The notes beneath the pieces are model-generated. The model did no database searches, was not told the DNA's origin, and saw only the letters and a program-made list of their open reading frames with translations. Below, piece by piece: positions 50,960 through 60,917 of a stretch of 64,000 nucleotides of DNA (position 1 is the first letter of the stretch; each line of letters begins with the position of its first letter). The position numbers were made by a program, and so were the translations under genes. The stretch is from Mycolicibacterium sphagni. GTDB taxonomy: Bacteria > Actinomycetota > Actinomycetes > Mycobacteriales > Mycobacteriaceae. Location of the stretch: positions 62,001 through 126,000 of the forward strand of contig NZ_VBSB01000006.1 in assembly GCF_013337765.1 (NCBI RefSeq), written 5' to 3'.

Positions 50960-52634
50960 ATCCGATTGCGGTGTAGTTCAAGTCGCCGAGGCCGGCCGGC
51001 CCGTAGTTGGCCAGATTGCTGCGCACCGCGACGTTGCCTGCGGACTGGAACAACGGCAGGCTGAACACTTCGCCGAAGATCAGCTTGTCCACTTCGTTGG
51101 CCAGATCGCGGGCCTTGTCCGGGTCGAGTTCGTTGAGCACCTGCTCGACCTTGGCATCGATCTCGGGACTGCTGATCTTACCGAAGTTGCTCTCGGCCCC
51201 GGTGGTGTAGATCTGGTTCAGGCAGCACAATGCGAAAGCGTCAGCCACCCAAGAGAACTGAGCGATATCGAAATCGCCGGGAATGATGTAATTGGTGAAG
51301 AAGCCGTTACCGGGTTTGGCGTCGATCTGCAGATTCACGCCGATCTGGGCCAGGCTGTTCTGCGCGACGAGCGCGACCTGCCGGGTGGTCTGCGCGTCGT
51401 AGAGTACGTCGCGGATGACGAGCTGCTTGCCGTCCTTCTCCCGGAACGGCCCGTTGAGCTTCCAGCCCAGGGCGTCGAGCTCCTGCTTGGCCTTCTCGGG
51501 GTCGTAGGCCACCACCTCGCTGTTGTCCTGGTAGCCCTTCTGGCCGGCGACGTAGACGTGATTGTTCAGCGGCACGGGCTTGTTGACCAAACCCCGTTGT
51601 GTCACATCGGCAATGGCCTGCCGGTCGATACCTTTGGCGACGGCCAGCCGCAGCGCCTTGTCGGAGAGGATCGACCCGGGTGCGCCGTTGAGGGTGAAGT
51701 GGTACCAGCTCAGCCCCGGCGTCCGTCGGATCGAGATGCCGGCAGTTCGCCGGGCGATGGTGAGTTCGTCCAGTGAGCCCAGGCCAGTGGCGTCGATCGT
51801 GTTGTTCTGCAGCGCAGGGATTCTCGCCGCGTCATCGAGCACAAGGAAGGTGAACGAGTCCAATAATGGCGGCGTGCCCCACCACTTCGGGTTGCGGGTC
51901 AGCACGATGCGCTGGCCGGTGCGGTCCAGCGACGAGATCAGGAATGGGCCCGCCGAGGGCCCAGGACCGTTGAGCTGCCCCTTGTTGAACACCTCGGGGT
52001 TGGCAGTCATGCTCTTGGGCAACAGCATCGTGTTGCCCGCGAACATCCCGCGCCACTCGGCGTAATGCTTGGCGAAGGTGATCACGGCCTGGCGGTCGTC
52101 GACACCCCGGGTGACCGATGCGACGCGGTCGCTGCCGTTGGGTGAGGCGATGGCGTAGGCCTTGTCCTTGCCGCTGGTCGCGTTGATCTGGGAGGCGATG
52201 TCCTCCCACGTGATCGGGGTGCCGTCGGACCAGACCGCCTTGGGGTTGATGGTGTAGGTGATGACCTGCGGGTCGGTGCTGGTGAGTTCGACGCTGGTGA
52301 AGTAGTCGGTGTTGACCTTCATCGAACCGTCGGCGGCGATCGCGAACGCCCGCGGCAGGGTGGGCCGCAGCATCGCGCCGGTGTCGGCTTCGTTGCCGTC
52401 GATGTTCAGCGTGTTCCAGTTCGACGGGAACGCCGTCAGCGCCAGCCGCAGGTTGCCGCCATTGCGCAGCGTCGCGGGGTCCTGCGGATTGATATCGCTG
52501 GTCGCGCCGACTTCGGCGTTACCGCCGGCTGAGGGGACGTCGCGCTTACTGCTCGAGCAGCCGGCCACCACCAAACTTGCCACGACTGCCAGCACTGCCA
52601 TTCGGCCGGCATGCCGGCGGATCAATCGGGTCAC
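50949..52634 (-). CDS. oppA: Oligopeptide ABC transporter, substrate-binding lipoprotein
   Basis: A 561-aa family 5 extracellular solute-binding protein. Signal peptide with lipobox VVAGC near residue 26. Typical blocks are DPATLRNGGNLRL, TPITWEDIASQINA and the C-terminal GPAGLGDLNYTAIGF. It delivers peptides to OppBCD. Fits oppA (Rv1280c) by position. Last gene of a minus-strand cluster with oppB, oppC and oppD. Confidence 0.93.
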   Translation of the reverse strand: MTRLIRRHAGRMAVLAVVASLVVAGCSSSKRDVPSAGGNAEVGATSDINPQDPATLRNGGNLRLALTAFPSNWNTLNIDGNEADTGAMLRPTLPRAFAIAADGSMKVNTDYFTSVELTSTDPQVITYTINPKAVWSDGTPITWEDIASQINATSGKDKAYAIASPNGSDRVASVTRGVDDRQAVITFAKHYAEWRGMFAGNTMLLPKSMTANPEVFNKGQLNGPGPSAGPFLISSLDRTGQRIVLTRNPKWWGTPPLLDSFTFLVLDDAARIPALQNNTIDATGLGSLDELTIARRTAGISIRRTPGLSWYHFTLNGAPGSILSDKALRLAVAKGIDRQAIADVTQRGLVNKPVPLNNHVYVAGQKGYQDNSEVVAYDPEKAKQELDALGWKLNGPFREKDGKQLVIRDVLYDAQTTRQVALVAQNSLAQIGVNLQIDAKPGNGFFTNYIIPGDFDIAQFSWVADAFALCCLNQIYTTGAESNFGKISSPEIDAKVEQVLNELDPDKARDLANEVDKLIFGEVFSLPLFQSAGNVAVRSNLANYGPAGLGDLNYTAIGFMK

Positions 52635-52643
52635 TCACTGATG

Positions 52644-54485
52644 CTAACGGCGAGTGGGATCTGGTTGCGGGATAGCGGCCAGCAACTTCTGGGTGTACTC
52701 GTGCTGGGGGTTGGCGAAGATGTCGTCGGCATCGCCGTACTCGACCATCGCGCCCCGGTACATCACGACCACGCGGTGGGCGAGGTGCTTGACCACCGAC
52801 AGGTCGTGCGAGACGAATAGATAGGACAGGTCGAATTCGCGCTGCAGGTCCAGCAGCAGGTTGATGATGCCCGCCTGGATGGACACGTCGAGCGCCGATA
52901 CGGGTTCGTCGAGCGCCAGGATCTTGGGCTGCAACGCCAATGCACGGGCGATGCCGATGCGCTGTTTCTGTCCGCCGGAGAACTCGCCGGGGTACCGGCT
53001 GGCATCGGCACGCCGAAGACCGACGGTCTCCAGTAGCCCGGAGACCCGGGCGTCGATGCTCGTCTTGCTGAAGCCGTTGGCCTGCAACGGTTCAGCCAGC
53101 AAGTCGAAGACGGGTAGCCGGGGGTCCAGTGAGGCCACCGGATCCTGGAACACCACCTGCAGATCCCGGCGCAGTTCGTGCCGCCGCGCCGGGGTGAGGG
53201 TGGCCACGTCATGGCCCAGCACTTCGATGGAGCCGGACTGCGGCGCGGACAGTTCGAGGATCTCGTGCAGGGTGGTCGACTTTCCGGACCCCGACTCACC
53301 GACGATGCCCAGCGTCTCGCCCCGGGGCAGCTCGAAGCTGAGGCCGTCGACGGCCCGGACCTCACCGATCTGGCGGCGGAACACCACACCCTTGGTCAGC
53401 CGGTAGGTCCGAACCAGGTCCTGCACCCTGATCACCACATCGGATTCTGCGGTGTCCTCGACGGCCGCGGGTTGTGTGGACACGCCGTAGATCTCCGCGG
53501 CAGTGCGGCCCTTCACCTGGTCAGTGCGGATACAGGCCGCCGAATGCTCGTGGCCGACGTTGCGCAGGGCCGGCTCGTCGGTCCGGCACTCGTCGATGAC
53601 CAGCGGGCAGCGCGGTGCGAACGGGCAGCCAGGGTCAAGGTCCACCAGCGTCGGTGGCGCGCCGGGAATGGGAACCAGCCGCGTGCCTTGCGGTGCGTCG
53701 AGGCGGGGTACTGATCCCAATAGCCCGGCGGTGTAAGGCATTCGACGATTGCGGTACAGGTCGCCTACGCCTGCGACTTCGACCGCACGCCCGGCGTACA
53801 TCACCAGCGCGCGGTCGGCGAACTCGGCGACCACACCCAGGTCGTGAGTGATGATCAGCACGCCCGCACCGGTGACGTCGCGTGCGGTCTTGAGCACCTC
53901 GAGGATCTGAGCCTGCACGGTGACATCGAGCGCGGTGGTCGGCTCGTCGCAGATCAACAGGTCGGGATCGTTGGCGATGGCGATCGCGATCACCACCCGC
54001 TGACGCTCACCGCCGGACAGTTCGTGCGGGAAGGCCCGCGCCCGCTGCTCGGGCTGCGCGATGCCGACGAGCTCGAGCAGCTCGACGGCGCGTTTTCGCG
54101 CCGCCTGCTTGCCGATCTCGCGGTCGTGCACGGTGATCGCCTCGGCGATCTGGTCGCCGACGGTGTAGACCGGCGTCAGCGCGGACATCGGGTCCTGGAA
54201 CACCGTGCCGATGCGCGCGCCGCGGATCTTCGACATGTCGGCGTCGGACAGGCCGAGCAGCTCCTGGCCTGCCAGCCGCACCGAGCCGGACACCGAGGCG
54301 TACTCGGGCAACAGGCCGATGACCGCCATCGCTGCCGCCGACTTACCCGAGCCGGATTCGCCGACCATCGCGACGACCTCGCGTGGCCGGACCTGATAGG
54401 TCAGGCCGCGCACCGCGGTGAGATCGTCGCCGGCGGTGGGGAAGGTGACGGCGAGGTCGGTGACTTCCAGCAGAGTGTCGCTCAT
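52644..54485 (-). CDS. oppD: Oligopeptide ABC transporter, tandem ATPase
   Basis: A 613-aa protein with two ABC domains. Domain 1 has Walker [10 protein letters not shown], signature LSGGERQR and Walker [13 protein letters not shown]. Domain 2 has [17 protein letters not shown] and [12 protein letters not shown]. The cysteine-rich tail (CPFAPRCP) between them is the normal OppD terminus that binds an Fe-S cluster in some homologs. Corresponds to OppD (Rv1281c), which fuses the D and F subunits. Overlaps oppC by 4 nt. Confidence 0.95.
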   Translation of the reverse strand: MSDTLLEVTDLAVTFPTAGDDLTAVRGLTYQVRPREVVAMVGESGSGKSAAAMAVIGLLPEYASVSGSVRLAGQELLGLSDADMSKIRGARIGTVFQDPMSALTPVYTVGDQIAEAITVHDREIGKQAARKRAVELLELVGIAQPEQRARAFPHELSGGERQRVVIAIAIANDPDLLICDEPTTALDVTVQAQILEVLKTARDVTGAGVLIITHDLGVVAEFADRALVMYAGRAVEVAGVGDLYRNRRMPYTAGLLGSVPRLDAPQGTRLVPIPGAPPTLVDLDPGCPFAPRCPLVIDECRTDEPALRNVGHEHSAACIRTDQVKGRTAAEIYGVSTQPAAVEDTAESDVVIRVQDLVRTYRLTKGVVFRRQIGEVRAVDGLSFELPRGETLGIVGESGSGKSTTLHEILELSAPQSGSIEVLGHDVATLTPARRHELRRDLQVVFQDPVASLDPRLPVFDLLAEPLQANGFSKTSIDARVSGLLETVGLRRADASRYPGEFSGGQKQRIGIARALALQPKILALDEPVSALDVSIQAGIINLLLDLQREFDLSYLFVSHDLSVVKHLAHRVVVMYRGAMVEYGDADDIFANPQHEYTQKLLAAIPQPDPTRR

Positions 54486-55411
54486 GCCGTCGTCTTCTTC
54501 CTGCGGCCCCGGCGCAGGTTGGCGCTGCCGGGGTCGAGGGCGTCACGAAGTCCGTCACCGATGAGGTTGACGCACACCAGGATCAGCACCAGCATCCCGG
54601 CCGGGAACAGGAACACCCATGGGAACGTCGTCGCCGACTTGGTGCCGTCGGCGATCAGCGTGCCCAGCGAGACATCGGGGGGCTGAATGCCGAAACCCAG
54701 GAAGCTCAACCCGGTCTCGGCAAGGATCGCCACCGCCACATTCAGTGTGGCGTCGATGATCAGGATCGAGGCGACGTTGGGGATGATGTGCCGGACGATG
54801 ATGCGCGGACTCGTCACGCCCATATACCGTGCGGCCTGCACGAATTCGCGCTCGCGCAGGCTCATCGTGAGGCCGCGCACCATCCGGGAGCTCACCATCC
54901 AGCTGAATCCGGCCAGCAACACGATCAGCAGCGCCACGTTGGCGGAGCCCTTGGTGATCGGCGTGAGGATCGCGATCAGGATGAACGCGGGGACCACCAG
55001 AAGCAGATCGACCACCCACATCAGCGTCCGGTCCCGCCAGCCGCCGAAGTAACCGGCGATCGAGCCAACCGTCGCCGCGATGCCTGTCGAGATCACCGCC
55101 ACGCACACGCCGATGAGCATCGACTTCTGCATGCCGCGCAGAATCTGGGCCAGCAGGTCCTGGCCGATGGCGGTGGTGCCGAACCAATGGTCGACGCTGG
55201 GCGGATCCTGCAGCGCGTAGAAGTCCAATTCGGTGTAGGACCAGGGCAATAGCGGTGGCAGCGCATAGCAGCCGATAAACAGCAGCACGAACACCACCAG
55301 CGCCACCATTGCCGCCCGGTTACGTGCGAGCCGGCGCAACACCAGGGTTCGCCGCGAGGCGAACTCCTCGAGTTTGACCCCTGACCGGGCGCTGCTGTCT
55401 GTTTCCGTCAC
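54482..55411 (-). CDS. oppC: Oligopeptide ABC transporter, permease
   Basis: A 309-aa permease with six membrane helices. The EAA loop is [27 protein letters not shown] 55411 forms a 4-nt overlap with the oppB stop, so this start is preferred over the much longer frame. Corresponds to Rv1282c. Confidence 0.93.
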   Translation of the reverse strand: MTETDSSARSGVKLEEFASRRTLVLRRLARNRAAMVALVVFVLLFIGCYALPPLLPWSYTELDFYALQDPPSVDHWFGTTAIGQDLLAQILRGMQKSMLIGVCVAVISTGIAATVGSIAGYFGGWRDRTLMWVVDLLLVVPAFILIAILTPITKGSANVALLIVLLAGFSWMVSSRMVRGLTMSLREREFVQAARYMGVTSPRIIVRHIIPNVASILIIDATLNVAVAILAETGLSFLGFGIQPPDVSLGTLIADGTKSATTFPWVFLFPAGMLVLILVCVNLIGDGLRDALDPGSANLRRGRRKKTTA

Positions 55412-56385
55412 GTCACCCTCACTCGGGGATCCAGGATCGCGTAGATGACGTCGGAGAGCAGTCCGGCAAGCAAGACCACAGCGCCGGAGAACACCGTGAT
55501 CGCCGCGACGATATTGGTGTCCTGGGTGGCGATGCCCTGAATTACCCACTCGCCCATGCCATGCCAACCGAATATCTTCTCCACGAACACCGCTCCAGTG
55601 ACCAAACCAGCGACACCGTAGGCAAATAGCGTCGCCATCGGGATCAGCGCGGTGCGCAGCCCGTGCTTGAACAGGGCCTGGCGCCGCGTGAGGCCCTTGG
55701 CCCGTGCGGTGCGGATGAAATCCTGACCGAGGACGTCGAGCATCGCATTGCGTTGGTAGCGGCTGTATCCGGCGATCGCCCCCAGCGCCAGGGTGACGCT
55801 GGGCAGCATGAGATGTTGGAGACGGTCGATGAACTGGTTCCACGGGCCGCCGATGGCATCCGGCGACGTCTCACCGGTGTACTCGAAAATCTGCAGTCCC
55901 AGAACCGAATTGACTTTGAGTGCAGCCAGGATCATCAGGTTGGCGATCACGAACGTCGGCGTACTGATCACCAGCAACGACAGCAGCGTTATCAGCCGAT
56001 CGGACAACCGGTATTGGCGAATCGCACCCCAGGCGCCGACCACCACGCCGATCACGGTGCCCAGCACCGAGCCGATGATCAACAGCCGCAGGCTCACCCC
56101 GATGCGGCGCCACAGTTCGTCGGCGACGGGTTGACCGGTGACCGTCGTGCCGAAATCACCGCGCACCGCACCGGCCACCCAGTGGCCGTAGCGCAGTGGT
56201 ATCGGCTTGTCGAGATCGAGCTCGGCCGCCTTGGCGTCGATCACGGCTTGCGGCGGTCGCGGATTGCGTTGCAGCAGGCTGTTCAACGGAGTGAACGTCA
56301 GCGAGGTCAGTGAAAACGTCAGGAATGACGCCAATGCCAACAGCACCAGGTAGTTGAGCAGCCGGCGCGCCAGGAATCGCGTCAT
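55408..56385 (-). CDS. oppB: Oligopeptide ABC transporter, permease
   Basis: A 325-aa permease with six helices and the EAA loop DFIRTARAKGLTRRQALFKHG. Long periplasmic loop between helices 1 and 2 (IPLRYGHWVAGAVRGDFG) is typical of OppB. The ATG at 56385 is chosen because the longer frame (to 56454) adds a cysteine-rich leader with no family match. Corresponds to Rv1283c and is the first gene of the operon. In M. tuberculosis the importer takes up peptides including glutathione. Confidence 0.93.
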   Translation of the reverse strand: MTRFLARRLLNYLVLLALASFLTFSLTSLTFTPLNSLLQRNPRPPQAVIDAKAAELDLDKPIPLRYGHWVAGAVRGDFGTTVTGQPVADELWRRIGVSLRLLIIGSVLGTVIGVVVGAWGAIRQYRLSDRLITLLSLLVISTPTFVIANLMILAALKVNSVLGLQIFEYTGETSPDAIGGPWNQFIDRLQHLMLPSVTLALGAIAGYSRYQRNAMLDVLGQDFIRTARAKGLTRRQALFKHGLRTALIPMATLFAYGVAGLVTGAVFVEKIFGWHGMGEWVIQGIATQDTNIVAAITVFSGAVVLLAGLLSDVIYAILDPRVRVT

Positions 56386-56622
56386 CGGACGCTGTCGGCC
56401 GCAGGGTGCATGCAGCACAGGGTAAGAGATGGCGGCACAAAACGACGGGAACACTCAGGACAACGCGCTACCGGGTGCAGAAAGCCCCAACTGTCAGCGG
56501 ATATGCGGAGCCGGCAGGTTTGAGAGGTTTCGGCTCCACAGGTCAGGGTTAACCAATTGCCAGCGGATTGGCAGGGAAGCCGATCTGTGGAACACCGACC
56601 GAGACCGATTGGAAGTGTCGAG

Positions 56623-56868
56623 ATGACCAACATCAAAACGCTGTCCGCCGTGGTCGGCGGCAGTGCGATTGTGGCCATGGGGGCGTTGGCCATGGGGGTT
56701 ACCGAGCAAGGCGGCAGCATGATCATGTCCGACCCGGGCACGTTCACCTCGCCCGTGCCCGCGGAGATGACGACAGGGGAGACGACGAAGTCGACGGCCC
56801 CCGAGGCCACCGTGGTGCCGGCGTCGTTCACCCCACCAGTGACCGCGGAACCGCCCGAAGCGCCGTAG
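56623..56868 (+). CDS. Small exported Pro/Thr-rich protein
   Basis: An 81-aa protein with a signal-like N-terminus (Lys5, hydrophobic 8-25) and a Thr/Pro/Glu-rich remainder ending EPPEAP. Small proteins of this composition are frequent in mycobacteria and their role is unknown. ATG 56623 has weak purine-rich sequence just upstream (GGAAG at 56611). It lies between divergent opp and convergent monooxygenase genes and stops 4 bp before the end of the tmoE-like gene. Confidence 0.65.
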   Translation: MTNIKTLSAVVGGSAIVAMGALAMGVTEQGGSMIMSDPGTFTSPVPAEMTTGETTKSTAPEATVVPASFTPPVTAEPPEAP

Positions 56869-56872
56869 GACC

Positions 56873-57880
56873 TCAGCTGCTCCAGGATTCGGTGAACGCA
56901 GCCACCGATCTCGTCACTCGCTCGCGCACCGACTGCGCGTCCAGTGGCGACGGGGCATCCGCGAACGTCACGGCCAGGCCCTGGATCGCGCGGTCGGCCA
57001 GTGGGCGCCACGCGTCCGCCCACTGCTCGATGACGCCGCGATTGCCGGGGTTGTGCGCTAATGCATAGCGGGCCAGCGCAGCACTCCAGGCCTGGTTGCG
57101 GGTGGTGTCTACCCGGGACTCCTGCAGCAGTGCCGCCGTGAGCCCGTCCCCGTTGGCGCTGGCCAGGTCTACGAACGCCTCCTTGAGCAGGGCGTCCAGC
57201 GTCGGCTTGACCACCAGGTTCAGCGCGGTAAACGCCTCGCCCCAGTCGTAGGCCAGCAGCAGCCGCTCGAGCACCTCACGAGCCGGCTGCCAGGCCTCGT
57301 CGAGTTCCCAGATGCGCCGGGTGGATTCGGTGTTGGCCAGCTGGGTGCCGTGGCTCAGCGATAGGGACTTGGCCCGGTAGGCGATCCACTGCAGCGCCCG
57401 CAGCTCGTCGGCGGCGCCGAAGAACGCCGCGTTGGTGATGTAGGCGCTGGGTCCGAGCTGGCCCACGTATAGCGATGTGATCTGCAGGACGTGAAGGGAG
57501 AATCGGGCCGGCAGGTAGACCCGTTCGAGCACCGACACCCATGCCGGGTCGAGCTTGGCGTCGTGGTCGAGTGCCTCGTAGTGGTCGACGACGCCCTCGG
57601 CGTACACCTCCCGATCGTGCTGCAGGGCGATGTAGCGGCGATAGTTCAGCGCGGCCGGGTCGCGGAAGCCCTCCCAGTCAGGTGCCTGCAGCAGGGAACC
57701 CTCGCGGTGTTTGAGGTACCACTGGTTGATCTCGCTGCCCGGGTCGAGGTCGAAGGGCGCCGGTGTGCGGTTGAAGTGATAGTGGAAGTTGCCGGTGACG
57801 GCTTCGTACTCGGTGGGTTTGCGGCGGGTGTCCCCGACGACGCTCCAGGTCTTGAGTCGGCGGGGTGCGGCGGAAGTCAT
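56873..57880 (-). CDS. tmoE: Diiron monooxygenase hydroxylase, beta subunit (TmoE-like)
   Basis: A 335-aa beta subunit of the soluble diiron monooxygenase hydroxylase. It resembles T4MO TmoE: LKTWSVVGDTRRKPTEYE, the LYVGQLGPSAYITNAAFFGAADELRALQW helix and a C-terminal domain ending VAAFTESW. The subunit lacks metal ligands and shapes the alpha subunit. Last gene in the operon A-B-C-D-E, starting 2 nt after the effector stop. A sixth gene for the reductase, normally following it, is missing. Confidence 0.93.
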   Translation of the reverse strand: MTSAAPRRLKTWSVVGDTRRKPTEYEAVTGNFHYHFNRTPAPFDLDPGSEINQWYLKHREGSLLQAPDWEGFRDPAALNYRRYIALQHDREVYAEGVVDHYEALDHDAKLDPAWVSVLERVYLPARFSLHVLQITSLYVGQLGPSAYITNAAFFGAADELRALQWIAYRAKSLSLSHGTQLANTESTRRIWELDEAWQPAREVLERLLLAYDWGEAFTALNLVVKPTLDALLKEAFVDLASANGDGLTAALLQESRVDTTRNQAWSAALARYALAHNPGNRGVIEQWADAWRPLADRAIQGLAVTFADAPSPLDAQSVRERVTRSVAAFTESWSS

Positions 57881-57882
57881 TG

Positions 57883-58188
57883 CTAGTCCTCTCGTTCCAG
57901 AAACCAGTGCAGTTCGTCGTCGCCGACGTAGCGCATCCGGCCGGCGAACCCGGCGATGGCCGGCTCCAGGGAGGCCAGCGGAAGAGCGTGTCCAGCAGCC
58001 TGTTCCAGGCTGGCCCGGGTGACACGCAGGAACCATGGCGCGTGGATCCGGACGTAGCCGGCATGGTCGTCGATGGTGATCTCGGCGTCGGGGTTGTCGA
58101 CGGTGATCGCCTCGGTCAGAGCCTCGACCACGTCGGGGTCGAAACCGCGTACGATCGGGCCGACGAGCTTGACCTCGGTGCTTGTCAT
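57883..58188 (-). CDS. tmoD: Monooxygenase effector protein (MmoB/DmpM/TmoD-like)
   Basis: A 101-aa catalytic effector of the MmoB/DmpM family. It contains VGPIVRGFDPDVVEALTEAI and YVRIHAPWFLRVTRASLEQAAG, the core of this fold. It binds the hydroxylase and improves coupling. It overlaps the Rieske gene by 4 nt and is in the expected position D. Confidence 0.93.
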   Translation of the reverse strand: MTSTEVKLVGPIVRGFDPDVVEALTEAITVDNPDAEITIDDHAGYVRIHAPWFLRVTRASLEQAAGHALPLASLEPAIAGFAGRMRYVGDDELHWFLERED

Positions 58189-58517
58189 ATGTTGTCTCCC
58201 TTCAGTTGTACCGCGATCTGGTCGCCGTCGCGGCGCACCGGATAGCTGCGTAGCCGGCAGCTGGGCGGGTTCACGCCGTCGCCGGTGGTGAGGTCGAATT
58301 CCCAGCTGTGCGCCGAGCAGGTCAGGATGTCGTCGACGACGTCGCCGTCACCGAGTGGGAAGCCGGCGTGCGGGCAGGTGCCCTCGTAGGCGCGGATCTC
58401 GCCGGTGCGTAAGTGCGCCAACAGGATCGGTTGGTCGCCCGCGTAGAACGCACCGACCTCGCCTTCCCAGAGGTCGTCGACGGTGGCCACCGGTGTCCAG
58501 GCCAGCGTCTCACCCAT
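58185..58517 (-). CDS. tmoC: Rieske ferredoxin (TmoC-like)
   Basis: A 110-aa Rieske 2Fe-2S protein. Cluster ligands are Cys48, His50, Cys67 and His70 (C-x-H-x16-C-x2-H). It passes electrons from an NADH oxidoreductase to the diiron hydroxylase. It overlaps the B subunit by 8 nt and the effector by 4 nt. The reductase that should feed it is not encoded nearby. Confidence 0.95.
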   Translation of the reverse strand: MGETLAWTPVATVDDLWEGEVGAFYAGDQPILLAHLRTGEIRAYEGTCPHAGFPLGDGDVVDDILTCSAHSWEFDLTTGDGVNPPSCRLRSYPVRRDGDQIAVQLKGDNI

Positions 58518-58755
58518 AGAAGGCCTCGACGTGGTCCAGCGGCGCTACTCCGGCGGCACCGATCACCACTGTTGGGTCCAGAACGGAACCGTTGTGCCGC
58601 AACCGGATCGGGGCGTCCTTGCGGGCGACCCGGCGGCCGACGACGTGGTGGGCGATCTGTTGGCTCACCGACTCCACGGTGTCGCCGTCGTCGACCGGGA
58701 TGAGCAGTTCCAGGATGTCACCCTCGAACAGGGCGGTCAGGGGAAGAAGTGCCAT
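58510..58755 (-). CDS. tmoB: Monooxygenase hydroxylase, gamma subunit (TmoB-like)
   Basis: An 81-aa protein of the TmoB family, ubiquitin-like fold. It contains ALFEGDILELLIPVDDGDTV and IRLRHNGSVLDP. The ATG at 58755 has a strong AGGAGG 7 nt upstream; the longer upstream frame overlaps the alpha subunit and is not real. It completes the hydroxylase (alpha-beta-gamma)2 together with the A and E subunits. Confidence 0.93.
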   Translation of the reverse strand: MALLPLTALFEGDILELLIPVDDGDTVESVSQQIAHHVVGRRVARKDAPIRLRHNGSVLDPTVVIGAAGVAPLDHVEAFYG

Positions 58756-58766
58756 GTCAGTTCCTC

Positions 58767-60254
58767 CTAGCTCTTCTTGGCCCAGGCATAGTCGTCGGCG
58801 TCGCGGCCCTGTTCCTCCGGCGACAGGCCGAAGTACTCCAGCACCGTGCCGAGGTCGGGCGGGCTGATCTCGCCCGAGAGCACCCGGTCGATCAGCGACT
58901 GGTGGCCGGCGAAGCGTTCGGGGCGCTGGGTGAAGATCCACCGGCACGGCTCGGAGCAGAACAGGTACTTGCGGCCGTCGTGGACATGGGTTAGCGGCGC
59001 GGGGTCGGTGTGTGCTCCCCGAATGACCCCGGCGGCCCGCACGATCGGCAGCTGGCACAGGTTGCAGGTGATCGGCAGCGTTTCGGGCAGCGTGGCCGCG
59101 ATGTCACCGTTGCGCACGTTCTCGGTGATGACGTCCCAGTGCTTGCCGAAGTCGCGGTTCCAGCCGGGGTACTTTTCCTCCAGCCACAACCGCTCCTCGG
59201 CCGACACCCCGGCATCGGGGTTCCACCACACCGTCGGACGGTAGTTCCACACCCCGAGGTGGATCGCGTGGTGGTACCAGGTCAGCTCATCGATGAATTC
59301 CTGCCAGTACCAGGGATAGTCGAGACCGAAGTCGCGGAACTGGTCGGCGAACTGCTTGACCACCCAGTCCTCGATGAACTCCTTGAAGCTCATCCGCCGG
59401 CTCTCCAGCGGGGTGTAGTAGTCCATCGACAGTCCGGTGAGCAGAGCGAAGATCCGCCAGGACCGCCAGAACATGTGGTCGATCAGGAACTGGCCCCACT
59501 CCTTCTCGCCGTTCTCGATGAGCACCTTGATGGTGGGCTCGCCCTGTTGGGCGTGGCGGGCCTCGTCGGTCTGGATCGAGGAGATCAGGGCGCCGAACTC
59601 GAGGTCGCCCACATCGATCGCGTCGGCGGCCATTCCGAGGAACTGCAGGTTGGTGAACCCGGTTTCCAGGGTGAAGGTCAGCTGCAGTGCGATCGAGGTG
59701 GCGTCGTTGGCGACGAACATGTCGTCGAACAGATAGCGCACCGCCAGCACGATCCAGTCGTTGGTGTGAAACGCCTTGAGCGCCCAGTCGCCCCGGGGTT
59801 CCTTCTCGAGCAGGCCGTAGGGGAAGAAGGCCTGGATCTGGCCATGCCGAACCTCGTCGAGCGTTCCGAAGGTCGCGGTGTTGCGCCAGGCCGCGGCCCG
59901 GCCGAATCGGCCCATCCGTGCCTCACCGATCGAGGCCAGGTACTCGGGCATGGTGATCGCCCCGTAGTGCGCGACGATCACCGACTTCCAGCCGGGATCG
60001 AGGGAGTCGAAGAGCTTGGAGCGCCCGATGGCGTTCTTCAGTGAGTAGGTGGTGGTGTCTTTGGTGACCTGGTTGTGGACGTACTCGCGGTAGCCGATCT
60101 TGTAGGGCTCGTCCCACTTGAGCCAGCCCTCGGCCGACACGCGGTGCGAGCCGGAGAGGGCCTCGGGGAACGCCTCCTCCTCGGTGACGTAGCGAAACGT
60201 CCAATTGGTGTCGCGAGCCAGGTCGTACCAGTCGCTGCGGGAGAGTCTGGGCAT
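58767..60254 (-). CDS. tmoA: Diiron monooxygenase hydroxylase, alpha subunit (TmoA-like)
   Basis: A 495-aa catalytic subunit of a toluene/alkene-type soluble diiron monooxygenase. The iron ligands are Glu104, Glu134, His137, Glu197, Glu231 and His234, the same numbers as in toluene-4-monooxygenase, and Thr201 is retained. The active-site lining shares Ile100, Ala107, Phe176, Phe205 and Gln228, but position 103 is Pro where T4MO has Gly (from memory). The pocket residue is known to affect regioselectivity. The C-terminal third carries a Cys-x2-Cys plus CSEPC set (residues about 407-455) not typical of T4MO. Substrate (aromatic, alkene or isoprene) cannot be predicted. Confidence 0.95.
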   Translation of the reverse strand: MPRLSRSDWYDLARDTNWTFRYVTEEEAFPEALSGSHRVSAEGWLKWDEPYKIGYREYVHNQVTKDTTTYSLKNAIGRSKLFDSLDPGWKSVIVAHYGAITMPEYLASIGEARMGRFGRAAAWRNTATFGTLDEVRHGQIQAFFPYGLLEKEPRGDWALKAFHTNDWIVLAVRYLFDDMFVANDATSIALQLTFTLETGFTNLQFLGMAADAIDVGDLEFGALISSIQTDEARHAQQGEPTIKVLIENGEKEWGQFLIDHMFWRSWRIFALLTGLSMDYYTPLESRRMSFKEFIEDWVVKQFADQFRDFGLDYPWYWQEFIDELTWYHHAIHLGVWNYRPTVWWNPDAGVSAEERLWLEEKYPGWNRDFGKHWDVITENVRNGDIAATLPETLPITCNLCQLPIVRAAGVIRGAHTDPAPLTHVHDGRKYLFCSEPCRWIFTQRPERFAGHQSLIDRVLSGEISPPDLGTVLEYFGLSPEEQGRDADDYAWAKKS

Positions 60255-60425
60255 GGCGGTCCTCGTCTGTCTGGGCTCGTGGCTGAACCCCTGGCATGAG
60301 CCTGCGGGAGATGCCGAGGAATCCTAAGTATTCAAATCCCGTTGATTCTCACTGCTGCTGACGGACCAAATCCGGTTCTACGATCCACCCGGAATGTTGT
60401 GTGCAACCCGAATGAGGAGTACCCA

Positions 60426-60917
60426 GTGACCGTCACCGACGAATACCTGGCCAACAGTGTCGAGTACGCCAAGACCTTCACCGGTCCGCTGCCGCTGCCG
60501 CCGAGCAAGCATGTCGCGGTGGTCGCGTGCATGGACGCGCGTTTGGACGTTTACCGGATTCTGGGCCTGCACGACGGTGAGGCCCATGTGATCCGGAATG
60601 CCGGCGGGGTGGTCACCGATGACGAGATCCGCTCGCTGGCGATCAGCCAGCGGCTGCTGGGCACCAAGGAGATCATCCTCATCCACCACACCGACTGCGG
60701 CATGTTGACGTTCACCGACGACGTGTTCAAGCGCGACCTCCAGGACGAGACCGGTATCAAGCCGGAGTGGGCGGCGGAGTCGTTTACCGATCTGGAAGAG
60801 GATGTGCGCCAGTCGTTGCGACGCATCGAGCTCAGCCCGTTCGTTACCAAGCACGAGTCGCTGCGTGGGTTCGTCTTCGACGTCGCGACCGGCAAGCTCA
60901 ACGAGGTCGTTCTCTGA
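60426..60917 (+). CDS. canA: Beta-carbonic anhydrase (Rv1284-like)
   Basis: A 163-aa beta-class carbonic anhydrase. Zinc ligands Cys35, His88 and Cys91 and the Asp37-Arg39 dyad are at the same positions as in M. tuberculosis Rv1284. It interconverts carbon dioxide and bicarbonate. GTG 60426 is preceded by GAGGAG 7 nt upstream. It is divergent from the diiron monooxygenase operon and followed by a MarR gene whose start overlaps its stop. Confidence 0.95.
   Translation: MTVTDEYLANSVEYAKTFTGPLPLPPSKHVAVVACMDARLDVYRILGLHDGEAHVIRNAGGVVTDDEIRSLAISQRLLGTKEIILIHHTDCGMLTFTDDVFKRDLQDETGIKPEWAAESFTDLEEDVRQSLRRIELSPFVTKHESLRGFVFDVATGKLNEVVL

Noticed and set aside
56155..56454. A longer start for oppB
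   Set aside because: The added residues are cysteine-rich without family match; ATG 56385 starts the normal first helix.
60255..60425. A sigma-54-like GG/GC pattern upstream of the monooxygenase operon
   Set aside because: The match is partial and mycobacteria lack sigma-54; nothing else in this gap is convincing apart from the canA ribosome site.
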